64,000 bases of DNA from Geomicrobium sp. JCM 19038 (lineage in GTDB: Bacteria; Bacillota; Bacilli; Bacillales; Marinococcaceae). Location: the NCBI RefSeq assembly GCF_000698125.1, contig NZ_BAXA01000005.1:1-64000 (forward strand). The letters are read 5' to 3'. This document shows positions 37,403-46,353 of this stretch, in pieces. The position numbers and the translations under genes are program-made. Under the pieces are notes generated by a model, which ran no database searches, was not told the origin of the DNA, and saw only the letters and a program-made list of their open reading frames with translations. Every line of letters begins with the position of its first letter. Position 1 is the stretch's first letter.

Positions 37403-38548
37403 GGTTGTCGTTATAGGGGCGGGTGTGATTGGAACATCAATCGCATACCGATTAGCTCAAACCGGGAGAGAAGTACTGATGATTGATCGTAATGGCATTG
37501 GTGCTGCAACGTCATCTGCTTGTGATAAAGCCATCTTTCTTCAATCCAAACGGCCAGGTCTTCATATGGAGCTCGCTCGAGAAAGTAGGAAGATGTACGA
37601 CACATTAGAAAATGAATTGGGACAATCGGTAGAATTCAAAGGTGCGGGTGGTACGGTTGCCATTCAGACAGAGTCCCAAATGGAGTTCATGAAGCAGTTT
37701 ATAAACAATCAAAACCAAGCTGGCATTGATGTGTCATTACTTGATCAACAAGAAGCTAAAGAAAGTCAGCCAATTTTAGCTGACGATGTGATCGGTGCTG
37801 CTTACAGCCCTGATGATGCTGAAGTAAACCCGTTGAAACTAAGCCAAGGATTCGCTGCGGCTGCAAAGCGAATAGGAGTGAAATTTCAAACTCATACAGA
37901 GGTCATTGGCATTGAAAAGTCGAACGGAAAAATAACAGGTGTTAAAACAGCAAAAGGAACCATTTTGACGGAGACAGTCGTTAATGCGACAGGACCGTTT
38001 GCATCAGCAATCGCGCAGTTCACAGGTGTACCAATGAATATTGAACCTAGGCGTGGTGTAATTCTCATCTCAGAAAAAGTAGCCCGATTGTTCACGGTAG
38101 TTTACTTGACGCGCAGTATATCGCAGCAAAACACTTGTCTGGTGAGCAGCCTGAATATGGGATTGGACTTTCACTTGGACAAACTGATTCTGGCAATCTA
38201 TTAATTGGGGGAAGTCGCGAATTCGTAGGATTTAATAAACAGGTACATTCAGATGTGCTTCGTGCTATTGCTCATCACGCATGCCAGGTTGTCCCGGCTC
38301 TTAAGAATATACGCATTATACGCTCAATGGTAGGGTTTCGACCATTTTCCGGAGACGGATTACCGATCATCGATCAATCTAAGCAACTTCAAGGCTACGT
38401 AATCGCAGCAGGTCATGAGGGAGATGGCATTGCGCTGTCACCAATTACAGGTTGTCTCGTTCGAGATTTATTGGATGGAAAGGGCTCAACATCGCGTTTC
38501 TTACCTCACTTAACGTTGGATCGTTTTAAAGAAAAAACATTGCATTAG
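37389..38548 (+). pseudogene. FAD-dependent oxidoreductase of the DAO family (HcnC-like), frameshifted
   Basis: The FAD fold is VVVIGAGVIGTSIAYRLA. The frame breaks at GCCC (38082-38085): one C missing. Restoring it gives EKVAPIVHGSLLDAQYIAAK and then GEQPEYGIGLSLGQTDSGNL, and a continuous ~387-residue protein. C-terminal DAO motif VGFRPFSGDGLPIID and the flavin contact AAGHEGDGIALSP are intact. It resembles HcnC/OoxB and D-hydroxyproline or D-amino-acid dehydrogenase beta subunits. With the three genes before it, it would oxidise a secondary or D-amino compound and pass electrons to the respiratory chain. Confidence 0.88.
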
Positions 38549-38571
38549 CATAGCTATAAGGAGGCTTATTC

Positions 38572-39925
38572 ATGGAAGTCGCTGCGTTACTCGTACCGAT
38601 GCTCTTACTATTTGTCATTGCACTTACGAAGGCCATTCCAATAATCGGAGGAGATGTGCGAATCGCCTTATTGGCAGCGGCTGTAGCGAGTGCATTATTT
38701 GCCCAGCTTACCCCATTAGAAATGGTGACAGCAACGATCGACGGCATTGATCGTCTCGCTTGGGTCATCATGTTGTCCCTGGTTGGTAGTATTTATGCAG
38801 AAGCACAAGTACGAATCGGTGCAATGGAGACGACGTTATCTAGCTTTCGATCAATCTTTGGAAATTCTTCAAAAGGCCTTCTCGTTTCAGTATTCTTAAC
38901 TTTAATTCTGGCAGGTTCATTACTCGGCGATGCCATTGCTGCCGCAACGGTGATCGGTTTACTCGTTGTTCCAGCACTTAGCCAGTTGAAGCTTAAACCA
39001 GAACAAATTGGCATGATTATTCTAATTGGCGCATCACTAGGCTCAATTATGCCCCCGATCTCTCAAGGGGTCTTCCTTTCTGCGTCTCTTGTCGGGATTG
39101 AACCGACAAATGTATTAAATGTGGCGTACATTACAGTTGGAATTGGTTCACTATTCGCGATTGTCGAGTCTTTTCGATTTGTTAAAGGTAAAAAGTTACC
39201 TGAGCATTTAAGGACAAAGGAAACACTCGGTTCAATTATTGTAAAGCGATGGCACACGATGATTCCGTTAGTAACACTTGCGATTATTGTCATATTGAAT
39301 ACCGGTTTTTCTTATAACATTTTTGAGTTGCCATTAATCGCACCGATGATCGCCTGGATTCAAGAAGTTCCAATCATTCAGGGATTAGCGTTTCCAGTCG
39401 TATTAGCCATTGTTGTTGCCTTGTTTGTAAGTTTTCTTTTCTCGTCTGTCCGGTCAAATGGTGGGGATGTCGTAAAGACTGGACTTACTAAAGTAAGTAA
39501 AACCGTTCAAATTCAATTGTGTGCAGGGGTTATGTCGGTGTGTTCTATGCATCAGGAACGATTGATGCGGTAGCGGTGTACGCAGCAACACTCGAAAGCT
39601 CAGCTTTAAAAATTGGCGGTACGCTCGGAATTGTATTAATTGGAATGATTACAGGCTCACAGACGACTGCTCAAACAGTCATGGTTACGTTTATTGCACC
39701 AGCGCTAGAGTCTTTAGGTGTACATACAACGAACATTGCATTAGGAGCATCACATATTGCTGCAGCAGGACAAAACTTTCCACCTGTCGGACTAACAGCT
39801 TTTGTTGTTTGCGGTATTGTGGCGGGGCGATGAATGCAAAAGTTGACCCTATTAAAGTCATGATTCTCGCATTGCCAAACTCACTTTACTTCCTACTTGT
39901 TGGGTTAATCGCATGGTTCATTTAA
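38572..39925 (+). pseudogene. DctM-like permease (TRAP large subunit family), two frameshifts
   Basis: Three frames join into one ~452-residue, 11-12 segment membrane protein. Missing single bases at ATGTCGG (39532-39538, one G) and GCGGGGCG (39823-39829, one G) explain both breaks. Restored, the joins read LCAGVMVGVFYASG and CGIVAGAMNAKV. GSLLGDAIAAATVIGLLVV and GASLGSIMPPISQGVFLSA resemble DctM. No solute receptor or DctQ gene is next to it. AAGGAGG lies before the ATG. The end overlaps the racemase-like gene by 13 bases. Confidence 0.82.
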
Positions 39926-40584
39926 CACCTAAGCTTGGAGTGGTTATGCTAGATACCACCTTTGATAGAATCGTAGGTGACATTGGGAATCCAGATACAT
40001 TCTCATTTCCAGTAATCTATGAAACGGTGACAGGAGCCGTTGTTTCAAAAGTGGTCCATCATTATGATGATCAGTTGTTACAACCATTTATAGAAGCAGC
40101 AAAGCGGTTAGAAGGAAGAGGAGCAACCGTCATAACGACAAGCTGTGGTTTTCTTTCTCGTGTACAACAAGAAATTGAGAGAATGCTTACCGTACCATTT
40201 ATTTCTTCAAGCTTAATGCAAATTCCTTTCATAGAGCAGGTGGTTAGGGGAGAAGTTGGTATTGTGACTGCCCGAGCGACATCGTTAACTGAGGCGCATT
40301 TTAATGGAGTTCGTTCTCGTATGCCCACTGCAATCGTTGGGCTCGAACATTATCCGTCATTTCGAGGAGCGATTTTGGAACAAAGCATACCGCTAGATGC
40401 GATCGCAATTCAAGAAGAAGTCATTCAGGCAGCGAAAGAATTGCTAGTTACGAATCCTTTTATAAAAGCGATCGTACTAGAGTGTACAAATTTACCTCCA
40501 TACCGGGAAGCGATAGAAAAGGCAACGAAATTACCTGTGTTCGATCTCCGTGGTTTGTGTCTGTATGTTATGGCTAGTTCGTGA
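39913..40584 (+). CDS. Asp/Glu/hydantoin racemase superfamily protein
   Basis: 223 residues. Two cysteines in the pseudo-symmetric positions of the family, TSCGF (about residue 78) and LECTN (about 192), would act as the acid/base pair. The start is inside the end of the permease gene, implying coupling. The superfamily interconverts L- and D-forms of Asp, Glu or hydantoins, or cleaves malonates. Next to a DAO-type dehydrogenase, a plausible job is to supply the D-isomer; this is inference. Confidence 0.85.
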   Translation: MVHLTPKLGVVMLDTTFDRIVGDIGNPDTFSFPVIYETVTGAVVSKVVHHYDDQLLQPFIEAAKRLEGRGATVITTSCGFLSRVQQEIERMLTVPFISSSLMQIPFIEQVVRGEVGIVTARATSLTEAHFNGVRSRMPTAIVGLEHYPSFRGAILEQSIPLDAIAIQEEVIQAAKELLVTNPFIKAIVLECTNLPPYREAIEKATKLPVFDLRGLCLYVMASS

Positions 40585-40728
40585 ACGTATGACAAAGAAC
40601 CTGGAGGTGTACTGACGTTACGGAATTAAGTTGGGATTTAGTTGGCTGAAGCTAACGCTAAGTATTAAATTTATGCTTCTGTGAGCGTAAAATAAGTTGT
40701 GTTGTGTAGTGAAATAAAATCAAATATA
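40585..40728. other. Gap after the racemase gene
   Basis: No gene is evident in these 144 bases. CCTGGAGGTG (40600-40609) is followed by no suitable start. Confidence 0.4.
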
Positions 40729-40770
40729 AAGGATGATGGGAATTGAGCATCCCATCATCCTTCTTCTTTA
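40729..40770. terminator. Bidirectional terminator between convergent genes
   Basis: A perfect 13-bp stem AAGGATGATGGGA (40729-40741) / TCCCATCATCCTT (40750-40762), loop of 8. It overlaps the end of the minus-strand amidohydrolase region. Confidence 0.9.
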
Positions 40771-42092
40771 ACCGAGTAAGTGCCTGCTGGCAACTGTAGC
40801 AAGTCTTTTTATTCTTTCAATATCGATACCAATCATCTTTCCATCTTTCTTAACTGGGTTGCCTGCAACATACACAGAGTCGACGTTAGCAGTGTTTGTG
40901 CATTGGACGACCGTCCCGACTGGATCATTAACAGGGAAAATATTGAGGTCGTTCTTACTGATCATAATGAAATCTGCTTGTTTACCTGGGGTTAACGATC
41001 CGATTTTGTGATCGAGCTTTAGCGCTTTCGCACCGTCAATGGTTGCTGATTCCAATATGCTTTGTGCAGAGAGGTGAAGTTCTGGTCCAGGCATGATGCC
41101 TTGAGATAACTGTTCTTGATTTACTCGAGCACGATCTGCTTGCAAGGCGAACTTCATTTGTGTGAACATGTCTCCACCAGTAGACGTAACAACGTCCACG
41201 CCAAGTGCTGGTTTTACCCCGTTTTCCAAAGCAAGCCCAACAGCAGGGTAACCATGACCCATCATCATTTCAATTTCAGGCGTTACAGAGATACTGCCAC
41301 CGTGCTCCGCTAGCAATCGTACCTCCTCGGGTTGTACGGCATTTGCATGGGCGAAGTTCAAATGTTCTCCTAACAACCTGCTGCATGTAGTTTCTCTATG
41401 GAACGTTCTGTTGAGCCCCACGTTCCAAATCCTAAGTGCATGCTACAGACTGCGTCGATCTCACGTGCGAACTGAATTTCCTTTACACTCGTCTCCCAGG
41501 AACTAAATTCCGGTCCGCGGATCGCGAGCCCCATCGTAAGCAATTGATCATCTGAGCTGAAATGCCGCTCTTTCATTGCCCTAGCTTTATCAATCGTATC
41601 GAGCTTACTATCTGAATTCCAGTATTCAGCATCTCCTGGAGACCCATAACCGAAGATGGCGCGGATTCCCGATTCTTTTAGTCCACGGATCATCTCTTCC
41701 GCATGGTCGTTTGAAATAATCATCGTCCAGTCATATAAGGTTGTAACTCCTGATTCCAACGCTTCAAGCGCACCTAATAGGTTCCCGACATAATCGTCTT
41801 CTGGGCGTCTCCTTGACCCAATATTCCCATAATAAATATTGCCTAGATACGTTTGTAATGACCAGTCCGCACCAGCGTTGCGAATGACCGATTCCCACGT
41901 ATGTCTGTGGGTATCGACTAGACCTGGCATCACGATCATGTCCTTTGCGTCGATAACTTCACAATTATCAGCTGAGATGTTCGGTCCAACCTCAATGATC
42001 TTATCGTTTTCAATTAGTACATCGGCATCTTTGAAATTCCCAAGGTTGCTGTCCATGGTAATTACTGTTCCGTTTTTGAATAGTCGCTTCAT
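40768..42092 (-). pseudogene. Amidohydrolase (chlorohydrolase/deaminase type), frameshifted
   Basis: Starts at the ATG 42092, eight bases after AAGGAG. The metal motif is VDTHRHTWES. The frame breaks at 41374-41377 where one T (plus-strand A) is lacking. Restored, the join reads LHAAGLLGEHLNFAHANAV and gives a ~441-residue protein. Later ligands lie in LGVDVVTSTGGD. It belongs to the metal-dependent AtzA/TrzN/guanine deaminase-like group; substrate could be a purine, triazine or cyclic imide. It is convergent with the racemase-containing operon and may work with it on a ring compound, but this is only inference. Confidence 0.87.
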
Positions 42093-42610
42093 GCAAAACA
42101 CTCCTTCTTAACGTCAGATTACTTATAAGAAAAGCACAAAAAAGCCATTGCACTTTACTAGTTGCAAAGGGGCTGTCCTCTATATCATTATGATGGATTG
42201 ATGAAATGTTCGTAAGTGAGCACTTGAAAGTTATTTAGTGTTATGGAGGAAACTTAAGAAGGGATCATGAAAAAAGAACCATAAAAATCTCTCATAAAAC
42301 TTGCCTGACATTGAACACCTTTTACGTTTGAAGTTATCAAATCTTTAAAACTCGTGTTCGTTATTATCCACTCTTCAAAATAAACCCAATGGCTTATTTT
42401 TCTTTATAAACATGTAACGTTACACACTATTACGCCATTCAAAATATGCAATTAAAGTGCTGAAAAGTGCGAGCATATATGGTTTCTAGCCATTCATCAT
42501 ACCTTTGCAAGTACTACTATAGATACTAACAGACTAATCTGAAATTTTGTTTACAAAATCTTCTAGCTAAACTATACTGTGTTGGCGGGCTGAGTGTATG
42601 GGAGGCTATT
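42093..42610. other. Divergent intergenic region of 518 bases
   Basis: No gene is evident. A hairpin (AGCC/GGCT outer, TTGCA/TGCAA inner, 42143-42174) with a T-tract on the minus strand lies about 50 bases before the amidohydrolase start and could be an attenuator. A promoter for the asparagine synthetase gene lies at 42550-42578 (listed separately). The rest is AT-rich. Confidence 0.5.
42550..42578 (+). promoter_or_regulatory. Putative promoter of the asparagine synthetase gene
   Basis: TTTACA (42550-42555), 17-base spacer, TATACT (42573-42578), 33 bases before the ATG. Confidence 0.6.
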
Positions 42611-44498
42611 ATGTGCGGTTTTTGTGGTCGGGTGAAGCGTACTTACATGGATTCAGTAGAGTTACATCGTGTAGAGGAACGAATGCATCACCGGGGTCCT
42701 GATGACTTTCGGTATGTTCAAGACTCAGACATTGATTTTTATTTTTCTAGATTGAGTATCCAAGATCTATCAAATGCACACCAGCCTATGCAGAGTTTAT
42801 CCAAGCAATACCTGATTGTTTTTAATGGAGAGATCTATAATTATGTTGAACTGAGACAATCATTAATAGAAGAAGGTTATTATTTTCAAACTGAAGGTGA
42901 CACGGAAGTGCTTCTTGCGCTTTACGAGGTTTACGGTAAACAAATGATTTATCAGTTGCGTGGAATGTTTGCTTTTGCCATTTGGGATCGTGCAGAGCGA
43001 GAGATGTTTGCGGCAAGAGACCCATTTGGAATTAAGCCGTTCTATTATGTTGAAAATGAAGATGGTTTTTTCTTCTCATCTGAACGGAAGTGTTTACCGC
43101 TGTTAGGTGCAGAGCATAAAGCTGTTGATAAAGAAGCATTGCATCATTATTTAACGTTTCAATATATCCCTTCCACAGACGGTTATACAGACGTTGCGTT
43201 TCAACAATTGAAGCCAGGGCATTGTCTCACGTACTCGTTTGATTTGGAAGAAGCACATGTTGAACGATACTTTCAAGCTCAATTTTGTTCTAGTTTAGAA
43301 GGCACAAAAAATGTAGCTAAAACTTTGCAGCAGGCACTTCAAAGTTCTGTATCTGTTCATATGCGCAGTGATGTGAGTGTAGGTGCGTTTTTGTCAGGTG
43401 GAATTGATTCTAGTACAATTGTTGCGCTAGCGAAAGAACATCACCCAAGTTTACAAACGTTTACGGTCGGGTTTGAACGAGAGGGGTATAGCGAGATTGA
43501 GTTAGCGAAAGAAACGGCCAATCATCTAGGTAGATAACCATGCGTATATCATCACAGCCGAGGAAGTGATGAATGAGATGGAGAATATTGTCTATCATTT
43601 GGACGAGCCGATCGCTGATCCAGCTGCAATCCCGAATTACTTCGTTTCCCGGCTTGCAAGTCAGCATGTAAAAGTTGTTCTTTCAGGAGAAGGAGCCGAT
43701 GAATTGTTTGCGGGTTATGAGATTTACAAGGAGCCAAATGCGCTAAAAGGGTTTAGTTATTTACCTCGTCGAATTAATCGTTGGGTACAATGGTTAGCAA
43801 GGCAATTGCCTGAAGGAATAAAAGGAAGAAATTATCTGATTCGTGGAACAACACCACTTGCTAAGCGTTATGTCGGGAATGCCAAAATTTTCAATCATGA
43901 GGAAAAAGAATTATTGCTAGCGGATGCAGGATGCATTTATCCATATACAAACGTCACAAAACCACTGTATGACCAAGCTTTACAATGGGATGAAAGCACA
44001 CAAATGCAATACATTGATTTGCACACGTGGTTGCCAGGGGATATTCTGACGGTAGCAGATCGGATGTCGATGGCTCATTCAATAGAACTTCGAGTGCCTT
44101 TTTTAGACCAACAAGTGTTTGAAGTTGCATCCATGATCCCTCAGTCCATGAAACTGACGGGAGGTACGACGAAATTTGTTCTGAGAGAAGCAGCAAAAGA
44201 TATTTTACCAGAAGCTGTCTTTAATCGGAAAAAGCTAGGTTTTCCAGTACCAATTCGACATTGGTTGCAAAATGAAATGTATGAGTGGGTTCAGTCAATT
44301 GTTCAGCAAAGTCATACAGATAAGATCATAAACAAGCCATATGTACTTAGCCTTTTGGATGAGCATGCAAAAGGGATGGCTGATCACAGTCGTAAGTTGT
44401 GGGCAGTGGTCACATTCATGATATGGCACCGGGTATTTGAAGAAGAACGAACTTCTCGTGAAGCGCTCGTGTCACGTCCCGTTCATGCAGTGTTATAA
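42611..44498 (+). pseudogene. asnO: Glutamine-hydrolysing asparagine synthetase (AsnO-like), frameshifted
   Basis: Cys2 (MCGF) is the N-terminal nucleophile of the glutaminase domain; HRGPDD, NGEIYNY and RDPFGIKP are intact. The synthetase domain has the PP-loop SGGIDSS. The frame breaks at CTAGGTAGAT (43526-43535) by +1: either two bases (GT) are missing, giving LGVDNHAYIITAEE, or one G is extra. Joined length ~629 residues. It resembles B. subtilis AsnO, from memory, more than AsnB or AsnH (GFPVPIRHWLKNEM-like end region). AsnO acts in sporulating cells. GGGAGG precedes the ATG. Confidence 0.88.
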
Positions 44499-44529
44499 TC
44501 GGATACATGTGATCAAATGAGGAAGAGAG

Positions 44530-44560
44530 ACGTCCAGTGCATTATGCACTGGACGTTTTG
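44530..44560 (+). terminator. Intrinsic terminator after the asparagine synthetase gene
   Basis: A perfect 12-bp stem ACGTCCAGTGCA (44530-44541) / TGCACTGGACGT (44545-44556) with a 3-base loop and TTTTG. Confidence 0.92.
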
Positions 44561-44689
44561 TGTATGCACAAGTTAAAGGGAAGTTATCCCCAACTGCAAA
44601 GGAATGAACTAGAAAAACTTATCCACATGTGGGTAAGTGGATGAAAGAGAAAAATTTCTTATTTTCCTGTTGATTTGTGGATGAAGTTG
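44561..44689. other. Gap without genes
   Basis: Purine-rich, 129 bases. AACTTATCCACATGTGGGTAAG (44618-44639) holds one DnaA-box-like TTATCCACA. A single copy is not evidence of an origin. Confidence 0.4.
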
Positions 44690-45565
44690 TTAAGAACTTA
44701 GTCTTTTGTGGACTTCTTCGCGTGTTGGCATGCCTTGTTGGGCTCCGTGTTTTTCGACGGATAATGAAGCGGCAGCATTCGCAAATTCTAACGCTTCATT
44801 TAGCGGTAGTTGATCGGTCAATGCAACGGCAAGCGCCCCGTTAAACGTATCGCCAGCACCTGTTGAATCTACGGCCTCTGTATCAAACCCGGCAATTCGA
44901 ACGACAGAATGACCGTTACAATACATCGCCCCGTTTTTTCCGAGCGTGACGATGACTTTGTTCGGGTAGTTTCGGACAGCCTCCTCGGGGCTCACACCGA
45001 ATAGAATGTCACATTCTGTTTCGTTAGGGGTAATGTACGTCGCTTGTTCAAGTATGCGTGATGATAGTTGTACAGCCGGCGCAGGATTTAGAATGATATC
45101 CACATTTTCGTAATGAGCAATAGAAATCATCTCTTCTATAAAAGGAAGTGGTGTTTCCAATTGGAAGACGACGATTGTTGACTGTTGAATCACATCACGA
45201 AATGTCTCCGCCTCTTCTCTGTTCCATGCGTAATTAGCACCAGGAGCGACGATAATTGAATTATCTTGGTTTGTCACGGTAATCATTGCGACGCCACTTT
45301 TGGCTTGATCTGTAACGTGTACATAAGACGAATGGATGCCTTCGTCTTTGAGCGTTTGTATTAAGGTATTGCCATACAAATCGTCTCCTACTTTGCCGAC
45401 CATCGTCACATCTCCCGCCAAGCGTGCAGCTGCAACCGCTTGATTCGCACCTTTACCACCAGGAAAAGTAAAAAAATCATCTCCAAGGATGGTTTCACCG
45501 ATGGCAGGAACGTTCTTTGTATGAACGACAAGATCCATATTAAGACTTCCTACGACTGTAATCAT
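44690..45565 (-). CDS. rbsK: Ribokinase
   Basis: 291 residues with CGGAGGCATG upstream of the ATG. PfkB-family motifs: GGKGANQAVAAARL near the N-terminus and DSTGAGDTFNGALA, which holds the catalytic Asp and anion hole. It phosphorylates ribose to ribose-5-phosphate. The remaining rbs genes (rbsD, A, C, B) are absent here. A nucleoside hydrolase gene lies 7 kb away and would release ribose. Confidence 0.92.
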   Translation of the reverse strand: MITVVGSLNMDLVVHTKNVPAIGETILGDDFFTFPGGKGANQAVAAARLAGDVTMVGKVGDDLYGNTLIQTLKDEGIHSSYVHVTDQAKSGVAMITVTNQDNSIIVAPGANYAWNREEAETFRDVIQQSTIVVFQLETPLPFIEEMISIAHYENVDIILNPAPAVQLSSRILEQATYITPNETECDILFGVSPEEAVRNYPNKVIVTLGKNGAMYCNGHSVVRIAGFDTEAVDSTGAGDTFNGALAVALTDQLPLNEALEFANAAASLSVEKHGAQQGMPTREEVHKRLSS

Positions 45566-45634
45566 TGTTCATGCCTCCGTTAAGTACTCGACCTTTTCGT
45601 CGACTGATTAAGTTTATTATATCCTTTTCATGTA

Positions 45635-45662
45635 ACCAACTGAAAAGCCCACCCATACGATA
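45635..45662 (+). promoter_or_regulatory. Candidate sigma-K promoter for the PPG-repeat protein
   Basis: ACC (45635-45637), 16 bases, then CATACGATA (45654-45662), which fits the mother-cell sigma-K consensus (-35 AC, -10 CATANNNTA). It is 31 bases before the start codon. No sigma-A promoter is evident there. Confidence 0.55.
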
Positions 45663-45679
45663 GGATAACAACGTATGGG
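45652..45679 (+). promoter_or_regulatory. Hairpin next to the Shine-Dalgarno site of the PPG gene
   Basis: CCCATACG (45652-45659) pairs with CGTATGGG (45672-45679); the 3' arm runs into the GGGAGG ribosome site. If the transcript begins upstream, this helix could limit translation. If it begins at the sigma-K site it would be partly removed. Confidence 0.45.
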
Positions 45680-45692
45680 AGGCGAATTTCTT

Positions 45693-46151
45693 ATGTCTAA
45701 CTCTCGAATTATTAGTATACCGTTCCCCGGTGGAGGAGGCTTTTTCCCACCCGGCCCGCCAGGACCACCACCTGGTCCGCCGGGACCACCGCCAGGACCA
45801 CCACCTGGTCCGCCGGGACCACCGCCAGGTCCACCATGGCAACCACCCGGCCCGCCGTGGCAATCACCTGGGCCGCCAGGAGGGCCACCAAATCAAGGTG
45901 CACAGCCACCTTCTGCGCCGCCACCGAACTTTATACCGATGCAGTCTCAGGCGACGCCATTTGTTGACTCGGGTGCTATTTCATTTTGCCAATTCCGTTT
46001 TACGTACATTTGGCTAAGAAATGGGCAGAGTTTTTGGTACTATCCGATTTTTGTAGGGCAACGATCGGTTGCAGGGTTCCGTTGGAATGGCCGCAATTGG
46101 GTCATTTTTGGTATCAATACAAATCAAATTACTTCTTTTACTTGCCAGTAA
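45693..46151 (+). CDS. Collagen-like PPG-repeat protein with conserved C-terminal domain, probable spore surface protein
   Basis: 152 residues from the ATG at 45693 (GGGAGGCG upstream). After SNSRIISIPFPGGGGFFPP come about 35 residues of PPG/PPGPP units, resembling a collagen triple helix, then WQPPGPPWQ repeats and a linker. The last ~60 residues form a compact domain rich in aromatic residues (FRFTYIWLRNGQSFWYYPIF, VAGFRWNGRNWVIFGI) with one Cys at each end (SFCQF and FTCQ). Similar tails occur on short Pro-rich proteins of other bacilli. No signal peptide is present, as for spore coat proteins assembled from the mother cell; the sigma-K-like promoter supports this. Role is inferred. Confidence 0.72.
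   Translation: MSNSRIISIPFPGGGGFFPPGPPGPPPGPPGPPPGPPPGPPGPPPGPPWQPPGPPWQSPGPPGGPPNQGAQPPSAPPPNFIPMQSQATPFVDSGAISFCQFRFTYIWLRNGQSFWYYPIFVGQRSVAGFRWNGRNWVIFGINTNQITSFTCQ
45759..45824 (+). repeat. 33-bp tandem repeat coding for PGPPPGPPGPP
   Basis: Two perfect head-to-tail copies (45759-45791, 45792-45824) and the beginning of a third. Such repeats vary in number between strains by slippage. Confidence 0.85.
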
Positions 46152-46188
46152 TACTAGCGTAGCTAATGTGAAGCATTAAATCATCTTA

Positions 46189-46225
46189 AAAACACACAGA
46201 CTTCGGTTTGTGTGTTTGTTTTTTA
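46189..46225 (+). terminator. Terminator after the PPG-repeat gene
   Basis: AAACACACAGAC pairs with GTTTGTGTGTTT (46190-46201 and 46205-46216) with one mismatch, then GTTTTTT. Confidence 0.85.
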
Positions 46226-46353
46226 CATAAGAAAGATGTAATTTGTAAACTTTTGTGTAGAACGTTATTCTTTTTAAAGAAATACAAGTATACTGGAATA
46301 GAGTAGAAATGAACAAGTGCGGATTGTAATGCGTTATTTAGGAGAGAGGTTTA

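Noticed and set aside
44618-44640. TTATCCACA DnaA-box-like sequence
   Set aside because: Single copy with no dnaA, dnaN or AT-rich unwinding element, so not an origin.
45759-45870. Direct repeats that could look like a CRISPR array
   Set aside because: They are in-frame PPG codons without spacers and lie within a gene.
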